Program-made: the position numbers and the translations under genes | Shown here: positions 25,982-34,107 of the stretch, in pieces | Position numbering within the stretch: position 1 is the first letter of the stretch | Layout: every line of letters starts with the position of its first letter | Notes under the pieces: model-generated | Seen by the model: only the letters and a program-made list of their open reading frames with translations | Told to the model about the DNA's origin: nothing | Database searches by the model: none | Origin: Actinomyces graevenitzii C83 | Lineage (GTDB): Bacteria > Actinomycetota > Actinomycetes > Actinomycetales > Actinomycetaceae | Direction of reading: 5' to 3' | Assembly (NCBI RefSeq): GCF_000239695.1 | Contig: NZ_JH470338.1 | Coordinates: forward strand, 62,001-126,000 | Length of the DNA stretch: 64,000 bases

Positions 25982-27063
25982 GGCGGTGTCAATGGGTGGT
26001 AGCAATGAGTTCGTTGAATGCTTCTGTTGGGGTGCGGTAGTCGAGGGTGGCTCTGGGGCAGTTGTTGAGCTCGTAGGCGATGGCGTCGAGGTATGGTTGG
26101 TGGCTGGTGATGGGGGTTCCTTTGGGTAGGTATCGGCGGATGAGCCGGTTGGTGTTTTCGTTAGTTCCTCTCTCCCAGGGGCTGTGGGGGTGAGCGAAGA
26201 ACACGTCCACGCCGGTGTCGTGGGTGAGGCGCTGGTGTCGGGCCATTTCCCGGCCTTGGTCCCAGGTCAGTGTGCGCATCGCTTGGTCGGGCAGGCCCTG
26301 GATGCGGCGGGTGAGCGCGTCACAGACCTGGTCGGCTTTCCGACCCAGAGGCAAGGCGACGATGATCAGGTAGCGGGTCGTGCGCTCAACCAGGGTCGCG
26401 CACGCGCTGGCCCCGTCTTGGCCGATAATCAGGTCACCTTCCCAGTTGCCCGGGATTTTCCGATCAGCAATGTCGGGGCGCTCATCAATCAATCGCATCC
26501 CAACAATGGGGGGTTTGCGCCCGCCTGTGGGGGGTTTCTTGCGCATCCACCGGCGCGAGGGCAAGCAAATGCCGTGTTCGATGAGCGTCTTCTTGGGGTG
26601 GGCGTAGATCCACGTGTAGATCGCCTCGTGGCTGATCGTGTGGCCCTGAGCGTCGGGGGAAGTATCCATGGTGGGCAGTGTGCCACACGCTTCGGCGCGC
26701 AGGCGTCCGCTGATCTGGCGGGGCGTGTGCCCCTGAGACAAATCAGCAATCACGCGGCGGCGAAGAACCGAATTGCGATCCAACAGGCGCTTCTTCGGGC
26801 GGCGCCTGGCCGCGCGGGCGGCTTTGCCGGCTTCCTCGGCCCGATACGCCCCGTCAGGACCTGCATGGCGGGCGATCTCACGGCACACCACCGAGGGGCT
26901 ACGCCCAATCAAGTGGGCGATACACACCTGGGACAAACCCGCCTCCAGCCCTGCCATGATCGCCGCACGATCTTCGACCCCAAGCATCCGACGACACCCC
27001 ATGATCAGCCTCCAAACAGCACCGCCACTACACGAAAAATTGCTTACACCCTATGACACTGCC
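25982..27063 (-). mobile_element. IS30-family insertion sequence
   Basis: The transposase gene is flanked by GGCGGTGTCA (25982-25991) and the inverted TGACACTGCC (27054-27063), matching at 9 of 10 positions. The element sits about 80 nt upstream of the lantibiotic precursor and separates it from the mobilization operon. The insertion or an associated deletion could have removed the precursor's promoter or biosynthetic genes. Confidence 0.8.
25989..27002 (-). CDS. IS30-family transposase
   Basis: The 337-aa protein has an N-terminal HTH (MAGLEAGLSQVCIAHLIGRS, SPSVVCREIARH) followed by ISHEAIYTWIY and an integrase core with the DDE residues in WEGDLIIG, TWDQGREMA and GTNENTN. It ends with NCPRATLDYRTPTEAF, typical of IS30. 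The length is normal and no frameshift is evident, so it may be active. GC content is higher than in the adjoining lan genes. Confidence 0.95.
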   Translation of the reverse strand: MGCRRMLGVEDRAAIMAGLEAGLSQVCIAHLIGRSPSVVCREIARHAGPDGAYRAEEAGKAARAARRRPKKRLLDRNSVLRRRVIADLSQGHTPRQISGRLRAEACGTLPTMDTSPDAQGHTISHEAIYTWIYAHPKKTLIEHGICLPSRRWMRKKPPTGGRKPPIVGMRLIDERPDIADRKIPGNWEGDLIIGQDGASACATLVERTTRYLIIVALPLGRKADQVCDALTRRIQGLPDQAMRTLTWDQGREMARHQRLTHDTGVDVFFAHPHSPWERGTNENTNRLIRRYLPKGTPITSHQPYLDAIAYELNNCPRATLDYRTPTEAFNELIATTH

Positions 27064-27134
27064 AGGTTAGTAGGGGCAACTTTCAGAATGTTCAGATCTG
27101 ACTATGATTTAGCCTAATTACTTTAGACTGTTGA

Positions 27135-27293
27135 TCAGACCGAGAACACGGCGCTGATACTCTCAACAACGCTCTCGCCTTTGCGCACCGTTCCATCGAA
27201 CTGCTCAGCGTTCTTGTTGATCGGCCGAGAGTGATCGACCTCGACGCGAGGCTTGCCCAGTTTGATGCCCGTTCCAATCACAGGTTTCACCAT
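27135..27293 (-). CDS. Small protein at the end of the mobilization operon
   Basis: 52 residues, ATG at 27293 after a near-perfect ribosome site (AAGGAGGTGAG), 17 nt downstream of the MobB-like gene. The sequence (GIKLGKPRVEVDHSRPIN, NAEQFDGTVRKGE) has no Cys and no membrane segment. I do not recognise it. The strong translation signal and tight spacing support a real gene. Confidence 0.6.
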   Translation of the reverse strand: MVKPVIGTGIKLGKPRVEVDHSRPINKNAEQFDGTVRKGESVVESISAVFSV

Positions 27294-27310
27294 CCTTCTC
27301 ACCTCCTTCC

Positions 27311-28267
27311 TTACCTGAGTTCCTCGTAGACCCATCGGCTCACCCGCAGGACTACCCAGATGAACAACGCTGCCCCACCGAGCGTCGCAGCAGCGATCAA
27401 CATCTTCTGCCACCACAGCGAGGCCGCTGTGAACGAGGCCCATGCCCAGCCAAAGAGAGGACCAATGCCAAACATGCTCATAACGCCCCACACGAGGCCA
27501 CCCACGAGCAAGAGCGAGGCGAACAGCGGTAGCACAGCAATGGCAACTTTTCCGACCGTCGTCCATGGAATACGCCCCTCCAGATCCTCTAGACGGCGCT
27601 CATTGCGCTCTAGGGACGCAAACACCTTGTTAGCCTTGTCTGAGACCTCAGCGACCTTCTGAGCGGTTTCAGCGACTTTCTGAGCGCCAATATCAACAAC
27701 GCGCTGCTCATACCCATCGAGAGTGCTCTCAATGCGCTGAACGCGCTCCTCCACCGCCACAGAAAGCCGCTCATCGAGCACCCCGACGGCGTACTCACTA
27801 AGTTTGCTCATATCGACACGCACAGTCCTACCGTTGCCGACGGTTTTCTTAAGCTCATCCAAGGCCGTAATAATCTTCGTCTGCTCGCTCTTGATCTGCT
27901 TCATCATCGAGAATGCTTGAAACTCGGAATTGCTCACTTCGCTTCCGTCGCTCAGCTTCAAGACGCGCTTGTCGCTCACGGTCTCCCCGAGCTCGCTCAG
28001 CGTCTCGCTCTGCTCGTTCAGCGTCTTCTTGATCGCGTTGATGTCGTTCGTCAGCGAGTCGGCTTCTGAGGCTTCCGAAGTCGAAGTCTTGGAGGTCAAC
28101 ACGAGCATTAGGCTCACCTGCGCCTCCTCGATCTTCTTTATTCGCTCGCTCTGCGAGGTCAACGTAGTAATCAAGACGCGGAGCGTCTCGTCGATCTTGC
28201 TCAACTGCTCTGAGTTCTGCGAGCGCTGCATCGAGCTGCTTTCCATCTTCTCCATAGCTCTGGACAT
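27311..28267 (-). CDS. MobB-like coiled-coil membrane protein, partly nested in the relaxase gene
   Basis: The 318-aa protein starts at ATG after AAAGGAGAT. Residues 1-230 are almost continuous coiled coil (RIKKIEEAQVSLML, KTLNEQSETLSELGE and similar). Two membrane segments follow (KVAIAVLPLFASLLLVGGLV and MLIAAATLGGAALFIWVVL) with a short basic tail. The first 413 nt overlap the relaxase gene in another frame, as mobB/mobD overlap mobA in ColE1-type plasmids. A membrane-anchored coiled coil could tether the relaxosome to a conjugation pore. The role is inferred from layout and shape. Confidence 0.8.
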   Translation of the reverse strand: MSRAMEKMESSSMQRSQNSEQLSKIDETLRVLITTLTSQSERIKKIEEAQVSLMLVLTSKTSTSEASEADSLTNDINAIKKTLNEQSETLSELGETVSDKRVLKLSDGSEVSNSEFQAFSMMKQIKSEQTKIITALDELKKTVGNGRTVRVDMSKLSEYAVGVLDERLSVAVEERVQRIESTLDGYEQRVVDIGAQKVAETAQKVAEVSDKANKVFASLERNERRLEDLEGRIPWTTVGKVAIAVLPLFASLLLVGGLVWGVMSMFGIGPLFGWAWASFTAASLWWQKMLIAAATLGGAALFIWVVLRVSRWVYEELR

Positions 28268-29147
28268 CTTCTATCTCCTTTTCTCGCATAACGCGTTCAT
28301 TCATCGTGTCGTGGAGAGTGCTCCACTGGTAATCAGTACCGAGCTTGCGAGCCGTGCACGCGGCCTTCGAGCGACCGAACCTGCGCACCTCGCCATTGTC
28401 ATCAACGAGGGCATACGTGACGCTCGGATCACGACCCTCAGCCTCACTCTTCGCGCTGGTCTTCTTTTCGATGCTCACGCCGTACTCACGTGCAACAGCG
28501 CGCAACGAGTCGAAGCCCACCGAACGAGAATCACGCAACGCCTCATCAACACGATCAGCGAGAAACTCTCTCCACGTGTTCTTCGAAAGCTGCTCCACGT
28601 CATCCACGGTGAGACCTTCAGCGCGCTCACCAGAACGCGACCTGTTCACATCATGAGCGAGTTCATGAGGCTCCAAGACCTGCAAACCCATCTCTCGCAT
28701 GATCTTGTCGTTGGCCTTCTTCAAGACCCAATGAGCAAGACCGTTCTCTCTCGCGGCTTTCCCCGATACGAGATCGACATTTGCGATTGTGATATGCGCG
28801 TGAGGATTGCCACCGTCGGAGTCCAGATGAACAACGACATCGCACGGCGAGTTCGGTGCAACCTCCTTCGCGAGTGCATAGGCAGCATCAGCAACGATCA
28901 TCGGAGTCATCGGATCACGAGGATCAAGCTCGTCCTTTGAGAACGACTGGATCACCATGAGCGCTTGGTTCTTGCGCCCCGTGCCCTTCAACATCGACTC
29001 AATAGACGTAATCGCGTCGTACGGGTTACGGAAGTCCGAACGCCATGCAGCCGCACGTGAATGCTTCACGTCAGCAGGTTTTCCGAAGTGTGCATACATG
29101 ATCGCCGCTGCTGCTCGCACCGTCGTCGTCTGCTTCGTAATACTCAT
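27855..29147 (-). CDS. mobA: Relaxase/mobilization nuclease (MOB_P-like)
   Basis: The 430-aa protein has an N-terminal relaxase domain with the metal-binding motif NPHAHITIAN (motif III, HxH) and an upstream QALMVIQSFS strand. A catalytic tyrosine is likely Tyr18 (AAIMYAHFGK), though not certain. The C-terminal third is highly charged and helical (DAERAERDAERARGDRERQA). It would nick oriT and lead the strand into a recipient. It overlaps mobC by 4 nt (ATGA) and the MobB-like gene by 413 nt. Confidence 0.88.
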   Translation of the reverse strand: MSITKQTTTVRAAAAIMYAHFGKPADVKHSRAAAWRSDFRNPYDAITSIESMLKGTGRKNQALMVIQSFSKDELDPRDPMTPMIVADAAYALAKEVAPNSPCDVVVHLDSDGGNPHAHITIANVDLVSGKAARENGLAHWVLKKANDKIMREMGLQVLEPHELAHDVNRSRSGERAEGLTVDDVEQLSKNTWREFLADRVDEALRDSRSVGFDSLRAVAREYGVSIEKKTSAKSEAEGRDPSVTYALVDDNGEVRRFGRSKAACTARKLGTDYQWSTLHDTMNERVMREKEIEDVQSYGEDGKQLDAALAELRAVEQDRRDAPRLDYYVDLAERANKEDRGGAGEPNARVDLQDFDFGSLRSRLADERHQRDQEDAERAERDAERARGDRERQARLEAERRKRSEQFRVSSILDDEADQERADEDYYGLG

Positions 29148-29686
29148 CGTGACAACTCCTTCGCTAGAGCGAGGAACGTCGCAGTCGCACGACGCAAATC
29201 GTCGACGTCTGGCTCAATACCAGCCCACCCTTGCCGGGCGAGCTGGTTGACGTTGACACCTACGGCATTAACCTCGCCGATCAATCGCAACAAGTCGCGA
29301 TTGACCAGCTTCGGCGCGGGCGCGCCGTCGAGGTAATCGACGGCGGCCCGAATCGCTCCAGACTCACTGAGTCCGTAGCGATTCTTAACGCGGGTAAGCT
29401 GCACATGTTCTCTTTCATCGAACCTGACAGTCACCCGCGACTCGCGAGACTTACGCCTCGCGATCCTACGGTCCCCGCCCCGAACTTGGTCTTCGACCTC
29501 GTTCGTTGTGGCGACCTCCGGTTGGACAGGCGTACTCTTAACGCTCGTCTCATCTGAGTCGAGCTTCAGGGGTGGTACCGCCTGTCGGCCAGCAGACGGT
29601 CTGTCTGACGACAGTCCGTGCTGGCCAAAGGGTGGCGTCCCGCCCCCTTTGGAAACCCCCCTCGCGTTCACGACGACATTCATCAT
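29144..29686 (-). CDS. mobC: MobC-like relaxosome accessory protein
   Basis: I start at ATG 29686 (MMNVVVNARG), preceded by TGGAGA. The N-terminal half is a poorly structured extension whose DNA holds the oriT-like hairpins. The C-terminal half, from RESRVTVRFDEREHVQLTRV, has a ribbon-helix-helix-like strand, then SESGAIRAAVDYL and VNQLARQGWAG, typical of MobC proteins that open oriT for the relaxase. It overlaps genes on both sides by 4 nt, so translation is coupled. Confidence 0.82.
   Translation of the reverse strand: MMNVVVNARGVSKGGGTPPFGQHGLSSDRPSAGRQAVPPLKLDSDETSVKSTPVQPEVATTNEVEDQVRGGDRRIARRKSRESRVTVRFDEREHVQLTRVKNRYGLSESGAIRAAVDYLDGAPAPKLVNRDLLRLIGEVNAVGVNVNQLARQGWAGIEPDVDDLRRATATFLALAKELSR
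29587..29652. other. Probable origin of transfer (oriT) within the mobC 5' coding region
   Basis: Two adjoining inverted repeats lie here. The first pairs 29587-29605 with 29610-29626 (GGCCAGCA...TGCTGGCC ends, imperfect centre). The second pairs CCAAAGGG (29625-29632) with CCCTTTGG (29645-29652), with an inner GGCG/CGCC. Stacked hairpins next to mobC and relaxase genes are the usual sign of oriT. The nick site cannot be placed by eye. Confidence 0.55.
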
Positions 29687-30006
29687 TGTTCTCCACCCCA
29701 AACGGGCTGAGAACCTGACTCATTCGTCGCTCCGCTGTTCGCCTCACGGCGACGCGCGGCTGCCTTAGCAGCAGCACGCTTACGCTTCGCGTTTTGCGCA
29801 TCAATCTTCGCCTTCGCTCGATTCATAAGCGCAGTAACACTCACCTGATCGGCGTTCTCATTTTCGTTGTTCTTGATCTCGTCAAGAACACTCAAAATCG
29901 CCTCTGCAAGACGCGCACGTTCCTTTGCTTCAGCAACGCGCTTCTTCTCCTTCAGACGCTCGACTCTTGCACGAGCGGCTGCAATTTCCTTATCGAGATT
30001 CGACAT
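29683..30006 (-). CDS. Charged coiled-coil protein of the mobilization operon
   Basis: The 107-aa protein has residues 3-45 as a Lys/Arg/Glu-rich heptad coiled coil (EIAAARARVERLKEKKRVAE), then a short strand (QVSVTALMNRAKAKI) and a basic Ala/Lys/Arg tail that probably binds nucleic acid. It overlaps the primase gene by 17 nt and mobC by 4 nt. Proteins of this shape are common in mobilization operons; no specific function can be assigned. Confidence 0.75.
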   Translation of the reverse strand: MSNLDKEIAAARARVERLKEKKRVAEAKERARLAEAILSVLDEIKNNENENADQVSVTALMNRAKAKIDAQNAKRKRAAAKAAARRREANSGATNESGSQPVWGGEQ

Positions 30007-31792
30007 GATTCATGTCCTCCTTTTCGTTTGTACTTTGGAACGGATCAAACGACGAATAACTGTCCTCGTCGTCATTAGGTGAAGTGCCTGCTCGCATAAG
30101 ACCACGTGCATTAATCGGGATGTTGTGCGGGATCCCGATCTTGCGCATAGAACCGCCTACAGGTTGGAGATCAATCCAGTCACTCAGGTCATATTCCACA
30201 GCTAGGGGTTCATCTCCGACGATTCGATTTCGTGTGCTCATAGCCTTCTGATTACCGTCCGCACCACGAGGGACGAACCATCCACACGAGGGGTTCTTGT
30301 CCACGTAGTCAGTCATGCGCTTGGTGAACTCTCTAATGCCCACAGGATGCCCAGAGGGAACCTCCTTGCGCATCCACGCGGAGTAAAGCCTGAACGAGAA
30401 CTTCCACGGAAGCAGATCCCACTTGAACTGGACCAAGAACTCCTCAGCAAACTGAAGAACCGGATCGTTCTCAACACGAATCTGACCGAGCAGCTCCTTA
30501 CACACAGCAGGCTCGATGAACGTGTCGAACCAGGGCATCATCAAAGCCTTATGAGCGACGTATTCAAGAACCTCAGGACGCTTCACGTAGTCGTTCTTGA
30601 TCGCCGTGTTCTCATCCGCGCCAACATAACGCTTGAGGAACGGGATGGCGACAAAACGACGGTAGAGAGACTCAGACTTGTCCTTGGATGAGGGCAGCTC
30701 GTTGACACAAAAGACGCACAGGCCACGGCCCTTAACGCTCCTCGCTGGGCCGTACTTAACGTTAATCCGGATCCAGTCATGAGTCACCCATGCCTTGAAC
30801 GCTCCAGCTTTCCGCAAGAAATCGCCAACCTCGTTCTCATCCGAAAGAACAGCAAAAGCACTGCACAGCGCCTCAGGAAGAAACTGCTCTCCAAAATCAG
30901 AGATCGAAAGAGTAGCCACTCGATCGACCCCGACAAGATGACGCAGCAGCTCAAGAAAAGTGCCCTTACCATTCGATCCAGTAGGGGAGTACAAGAGCGC
31001 AGCCTTCTGAAACGGATGTTCGGGACGGAACAAAGCAGCAATAATCTCCCAGAACAGTTGTTCGACCTGGGGATCATTGTTCGCAAGCTCCCTGATCCAC
31101 TCGTCAATGCTCCAGCCATCGATCACCGGGCACGTAGTGGCATCTTCACGGAAAGCAACAGAGGCTTTCGACCTGAGAACGACATCGGGCGAGAACGGGC
31201 GCAGCTCCTTAGAGTCCAGATGGAACAACCCGTTCGCCAATGCCACGACATCGCCATCCTCGCTCTCGGAGAGCAGCTGTGCCGAGTCGCGCACACATTC
31301 CACGACAGCGTTGAGATCCTTGGATGAGATCGTGTAGTGGTACTGACGAGCCAGGCGACGGATACGATCCTCAGCAGGCACATACAGGCCCTCGTCAGGC
31401 CCCGCGTCCTCATAGGTCACCAACTCAGCCGTCGCTCTTGACTTACCGATCAGACCCGTGTGCTTAAGCTCGCGGTGGAGAATACACGTCGCGATTGTCG
31501 AGGGCGGAAGCACTTTGAGCGGACGATGAGCGAGCCCGCCCCTGAGGCCGTTCCTCTCGTTCTCACCAAGCAGGCGCTTGTTGATCTGGTTCAGCAGGAA
31601 CCTCTCCGCATCCGCAGGGCAGTACGTGCTCTGCTTCTTCGGAGCGAGGAAGATTGCGACCTCCTCAGAGATGAGTTGATTGATCGTCGGCAGCGCTGTA
31701 CCACTCACGAGCGACGTGGTAGAATGGGTGTCAACAGAACTGATTGCCTCGGTGCTCTCCTTGGGGGTGCCGGGGTGATTTTTTATGCCCAT
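29990..31792 (-). CDS. Phage/plasmid SF3 primase-helicase (D5/P4-like)
   Basis: The 600-aa protein has a D5-N-like region (about 190-260) followed by an SF3 helicase with Walker A YSPTGSNGKGT and the later motif CVFCVNELPSSKD and RRFVAIPFLKRY. The N-terminal ~170 residues are less conserved, and a primase active site is not obvious. It would act as initiator and replicative helicase for the element, probably on the iteron field at 22 kb. It overlaps the excisionase-like gene by 10 nt and the coiled-coil gene by 17 nt. Confidence 0.88.
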   Translation of the reverse strand: MGIKNHPGTPKESTEAISSVDTHSTTSLVSGTALPTINQLISEEVAIFLAPKKQSTYCPADAERFLLNQINKRLLGENERNGLRGGLAHRPLKVLPPSTIATCILHRELKHTGLIGKSRATAELVTYEDAGPDEGLYVPAEDRIRRLARQYHYTISSKDLNAVVECVRDSAQLLSESEDGDVVALANGLFHLDSKELRPFSPDVVLRSKASVAFREDATTCPVIDGWSIDEWIRELANNDPQVEQLFWEIIAALFRPEHPFQKAALLYSPTGSNGKGTFLELLRHLVGVDRVATLSISDFGEQFLPEALCSAFAVLSDENEVGDFLRKAGAFKAWVTHDWIRINVKYGPARSVKGRGLCVFCVNELPSSKDKSESLYRRFVAIPFLKRYVGADENTAIKNDYVKRPEVLEYVAHKALMMPWFDTFIEPAVCKELLGQIRVENDPVLQFAEEFLVQFKWDLLPWKFSFRLYSAWMRKEVPSGHPVGIREFTKRMTDYVDKNPSCGWFVPRGADGNQKAMSTRNRIVGDEPLAVEYDLSDWIDLQPVGGSMRKIGIPHNIPINARGLMRAGTSPNDDEDSYSSFDPFQSTNEKEDMNHVESR

Positions 31793-32010
31793 CGGACTTC
31801 ACCTCCGTTGGAGGCGAAACGCTCGGTTGAAGCGCGCATATAGGCATCGAGTGCTTCGGCGCTGACCTTGACGCTCCCGCCGACGCGGACGGCATCTAGA
31901 CGCCCCTCGCGAATAGCGCGGCGGAGCGTAGCAATTGAGCCGTATCCGGCTTCAGACAGTGTTCTCAGCGAATACAGCTGAGGTAGGGTAATTTTGGCAA
32001 TCGCAGCCAT
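31783..32010 (-). CDS. Excisionase-like MerR/HTH_17 DNA-binding protein
   Basis: The ATG at 32010 (MAAIAKITLPQLYSL) has GAGGT well placed upstream; an ATG 12 nt earlier is less favoured. The protein has 75 residues with a winged HTH: LRTLSEAGYGSIATLRRAI, REGRLDAVRVGGSVKVSAEAL, DAYM. Such proteins serve as recombination directionality factors or as plasmid regulators. Its position as first gene of the replication-mobilization operon allows either role; with a serine recombinase the directionality factor could also be unrelated. Confidence 0.8.
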   Translation of the reverse strand: MAAIAKITLPQLYSLRTLSEAGYGSIATLRRAIREGRLDAVRVGGSVKVSAEALDAYMRASTERFASNGGEVRWA

Positions 32011-32022
32011 TTTGAACCTCAC

Positions 32023-32547
32023 AGAGTAGTGGCATCATTGCCCACCACTCGCACCAGGTGTGACCTGTCCTGATGTCTCCGGGGTACATCTCCCCGATAA
32101 GGTCCCTCACGTCCGATCCTCATCTCGCTTAAACGAGATCGGCGGCTGCGCCTCCCCGCGTGGGCTCCATGCGGGGCAGTGATATTCTATCGCGAATCGA
32201 ATGATTTAACCACATTTACACGGGGCTTTCTGATTCTGCTCGTGTATGAGCGGAAATGAATACGCCTCACGCTGCCATAGCCACCAACAAAAGGTGATCG
32301 CGAACCGGCACGAGTTCGACACGTACCCCCTGAGCTCCACCATCCCTCCCCGGGCTTCCGTTGGAAACCCGGGGTTTTCTGTGCCTAGAAGCGATGGGTA
32401 GGCATACGGAGACCTCATTTTTCAGATATCCCAGGGGTATCATCAAAACAATCAATGAAGAGGAGCCCCAACCCGAGAGCGGAAGCTCGCAACACCATAC
32501 AGCGGGTCCAACGAGGAGCTCGAGGCGCGACAACGAAGGAGACAATC
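32023..32547. other. Intergenic region upstream of the excisionase-like gene
   Basis: I see no convincing gene in these 525 nt. It holds several hairpins: CCGGGGT-n-TCCCCG at 32079-32096 (similar to the tmRNA T-arm, 14 of 18 identical), ATCTCG-n-CGAGAT near 32123, and CCCCGC-n-GCGGGG near 32153. It probably includes the promoter of the mobilization operon and possibly an element boundary. Confidence 0.5.
32348..32380 (+). terminator. Rho-independent terminator-like hairpin
   Basis: CCCCGGG (32348-32354) pairs with CCCGGGG (32368-32374), followed by TTTTCT. No upstream plus-strand gene is recognised, so it may end a small RNA or a transcript leaving the element. Confidence 0.55.
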
Positions 32548-32709
32548 ATGTGTCGACCCACCACCTGCGAGGTATGCGGAAAGACCACGTGGAAGGGCTG
32601 CGGCAAGCACATTGACTCGGTGAAGGAACAGGTTCCCCCGGATCAGTGGTGCGACAAGAACCATACTGACGAGGAGTATGCCGCTGCTGAGAAGAGCAGT
32701 CTGAATTAG
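32548..32709 (+). CDS. Small CxxC actinobacterial protein
   Basis: 53 residues, ATG after AAGGAG. The sequence starts MCRPTTCEVCGKTTWKGCGKH and continues with DQWC, four to five conserved Cys that could bind zinc. Very similar short proteins are widespread in actinobacteria; the function is unknown. A longer in-frame extension upstream has no support. Confidence 0.85.
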   Translation: MCRPTTCEVCGKTTWKGCGKHIDSVKEQVPPDQWCDKNHTDEEYAAAEKSSLN

Positions 32710-32815
32710 TATGAAAGTATTTGTAGTCAGTGGAAAGCGAAAATTCTCGATAGTTTGAGCATTTTTGCTTTCCGTGATTGTTTGGATAGCGTGTTGAGTG
32801 AGAAGGTGGCTCGTC

Positions 32816-33457
32816 ATGGCTCGTAGGCTGGTGTTTGTGCCTGACTCTGGCAGGCCGTATGTTTCAGAATTGTCTCTGGATTTTGAGCAGCATTCCGGAT
32901 CTTCTATTCAGCAGAAGCAGCGTTCGATTGCAAGTTTGCATGCGTCGTATGCGGCTAAGTTTCCTTCGTCGCGCGTTCTGGAGGTGTCATCCAAGAGTGA
33001 AAGAGACCTTGGAGTTCACTTAAGCGCGTTCAATTTGATGATTGAGCATCCGGGACGTGGAAGTTACAGTGTTGAATGCGCTTTCCAGGCTTCAAAAGTG
33101 TTTGAGCACGGTGGCCCGTTTGTTGATCTTTTCGATGTCTCGAGTCGTGCGGCAAAAACAGATCGGAGATTGAGGGCAAGTGGAAAGCTAGTTGGTTTCA
33201 AGTATTTTGCACATGAATTCCCATTAGAGCCGAAAACTTATTTTTATGACTGGTTGTACGCCTCGGCTCTTTGTCGTGATGACAAGCTCGTTGAGCAGGT
33301 AATGATGTTCGACGCATTCACCGATATCGAGCATAATCCTGAGCGGTCGATCAACTGCCAGGCAAGGACTGTGGCTAAAGTGGTGGGTCTTGCCCGGGCG
33401 GGGCTTCTGGAGGATGCCCTGCAGTCGCCTCGAGCGTTTCTGGAACTTGGGTATTAA
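32816..33457 (+). CDS. NADAR-family DNA ADP-ribosylglycohydrolase, DarT-associated antitoxin type
   Basis: ATG 32816 (MARRLVFVPDSG) has GAAGG upstream. The 213-aa protein carries the segments of DarT1-associated NADAR antitoxins: QQKQRSIASLHASYAAKFP, LEVSSKS, VHLSAFNLMI, YSVECAFQASKVF, LEPKTYFYDWLY and FTDIEHNPERSINCQA. NADAR antitoxins remove ADP-ribose from DNA bases modified by DarT toxins (family knowledge). No DarT-like gene lies on either side, so this is an orphan: either a relic of a toxin-antitoxin pair or a stand-alone anti-toxin/anti-phage defence. Recognition is from remembered family patterns. Confidence 0.75.
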   Translation: MARRLVFVPDSGRPYVSELSLDFEQHSGSSIQQKQRSIASLHASYAAKFPSSRVLEVSSKSERDLGVHLSAFNLMIEHPGRGSYSVECAFQASKVFEHGGPFVDLFDVSSRAAKTDRRLRASGKLVGFKYFAHEFPLEPKTYFYDWLYASALCRDDKLVEQVMMFDAFTDIEHNPERSINCQARTVAKVVGLARAGLLEDALQSPRAFLELGY

Positions 33458-33504
33458 TAGGTTTTCGTTGATCTGTCACTTTGTTCGACAGTGGAGGAAC
33501 AATT

Positions 33505-34107
33505 ATGATCTGGGATCGAGTTGCCCCGCTCTACGACCTCGCTGTCAACACGCTCAACAGGAGGGTGTACTACGGGACAGGCGCCGTCGTTGCCCGGTTG
33601 ATTCGCCCCGGCGACACCGTGCTCGAATGTGCGTGCGGCACGGGCGCGATCGCCTCAGCCATCGCCCCCGCATGCGCGCGCGTGGTTGCGACCGACTACT
33701 CCGAGGGGATGCTCAAGCAGGCCGGGAAGAAGCTCGCGCGCTACCCGAACGTGGTTGTCGAACAGGCGGATATCACCGACTTGCACTACGCGGACGACTC
33801 GTTCGACGCCGTCGTGGCGGGTAACGTCATCCACTTGCTGCCTGAACCGGGCGAAGCGCTCAAGGAGCTCAAGCGGGTCGTGCGCCCGGGCGGCACGATC
33901 ATTGTTCCTACCTACGTGATTCCCAAGAAGCGCGCGCACACCATGTTTCTGAGGGTGATCTCCCGATTCGGCGTGCACTTCCAGGAGCACTTCGACCCGG
34001 CGTCCTACCGGGCATTCTTTGAGCGCATGGGCTGCGTGGGCGTCACCTACCGCGTCGTGCGAGGTCGAATTCCCTGCATGATCGCCTCCTTTACGAACGA
34101 TCAGTAG
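33505..34107 (+). CDS. Class I SAM-dependent methyltransferase
   Basis: ATG 33505 follows GGAGG. The 200-aa protein has motif I VLECACGTGAIA, ATDYSEGML, ADITDLHYADDSFDAVVAGN and LKRVVRPGGTIIVPTYV, the UbiE/Methyltransf_11 pattern. The substrate is unknown. GC content rises sharply here compared with the NADAR gene, suggesting a separate origin. Its stop overlaps the convergent hydrolase gene by 17 nt. Confidence 0.9.
   Translation: MIWDRVAPLYDLAVNTLNRRVYYGTGAVVARLIRPGDTVLECACGTGAIASAIAPACARVVATDYSEGMLKQAGKKLARYPNVVVEQADITDLHYADDSFDAVVAGNVIHLLPEPGEALKELKRVVRPGGTIIVPTYVIPKKRAHTMFLRVISRFGVHFQEHFDPASYRAFFERMGCVGVTYRVVRGRIPCMIASFTNDQ

Larger units (their letters stand above)
18798..32022. mobile_element. 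Integrative and mobilizable element integrated at the 3' end of ssrA (minimum extent)
   Basis: The element runs at least from the recombinase to the excisionase-like gene. It carries integration (serine recombinase), replication (iteron field, SF3 primase-helicase), mobilization (oriT-like hairpins, mobC, relaxase, MobB-like protein), anti-restriction (ardA) and cargo (lantibiotic immunity and precursor). No VirB4/TraG-type genes are visible, so transfer would need a helper. The left edge is the ssrA 3' end. The right edge is not resolved: it may be near 32.1 kb, further right, or at 55.2-55.4 kb if the whole block entered together. Confidence 0.65.

Noticed and set aside
25842..26129. Plus-strand frame antisense to the lantibiotic precursor and IS30 end
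   Set aside because: It crosses an IS boundary and has no ribosome site or motif.
32246..32400. Short plus-strand frame of about 50 codons ahead of a terminator
   Set aside because: No ribosome site and no recognisable sequence; a small RNA is as likely, so only the terminator is listed.
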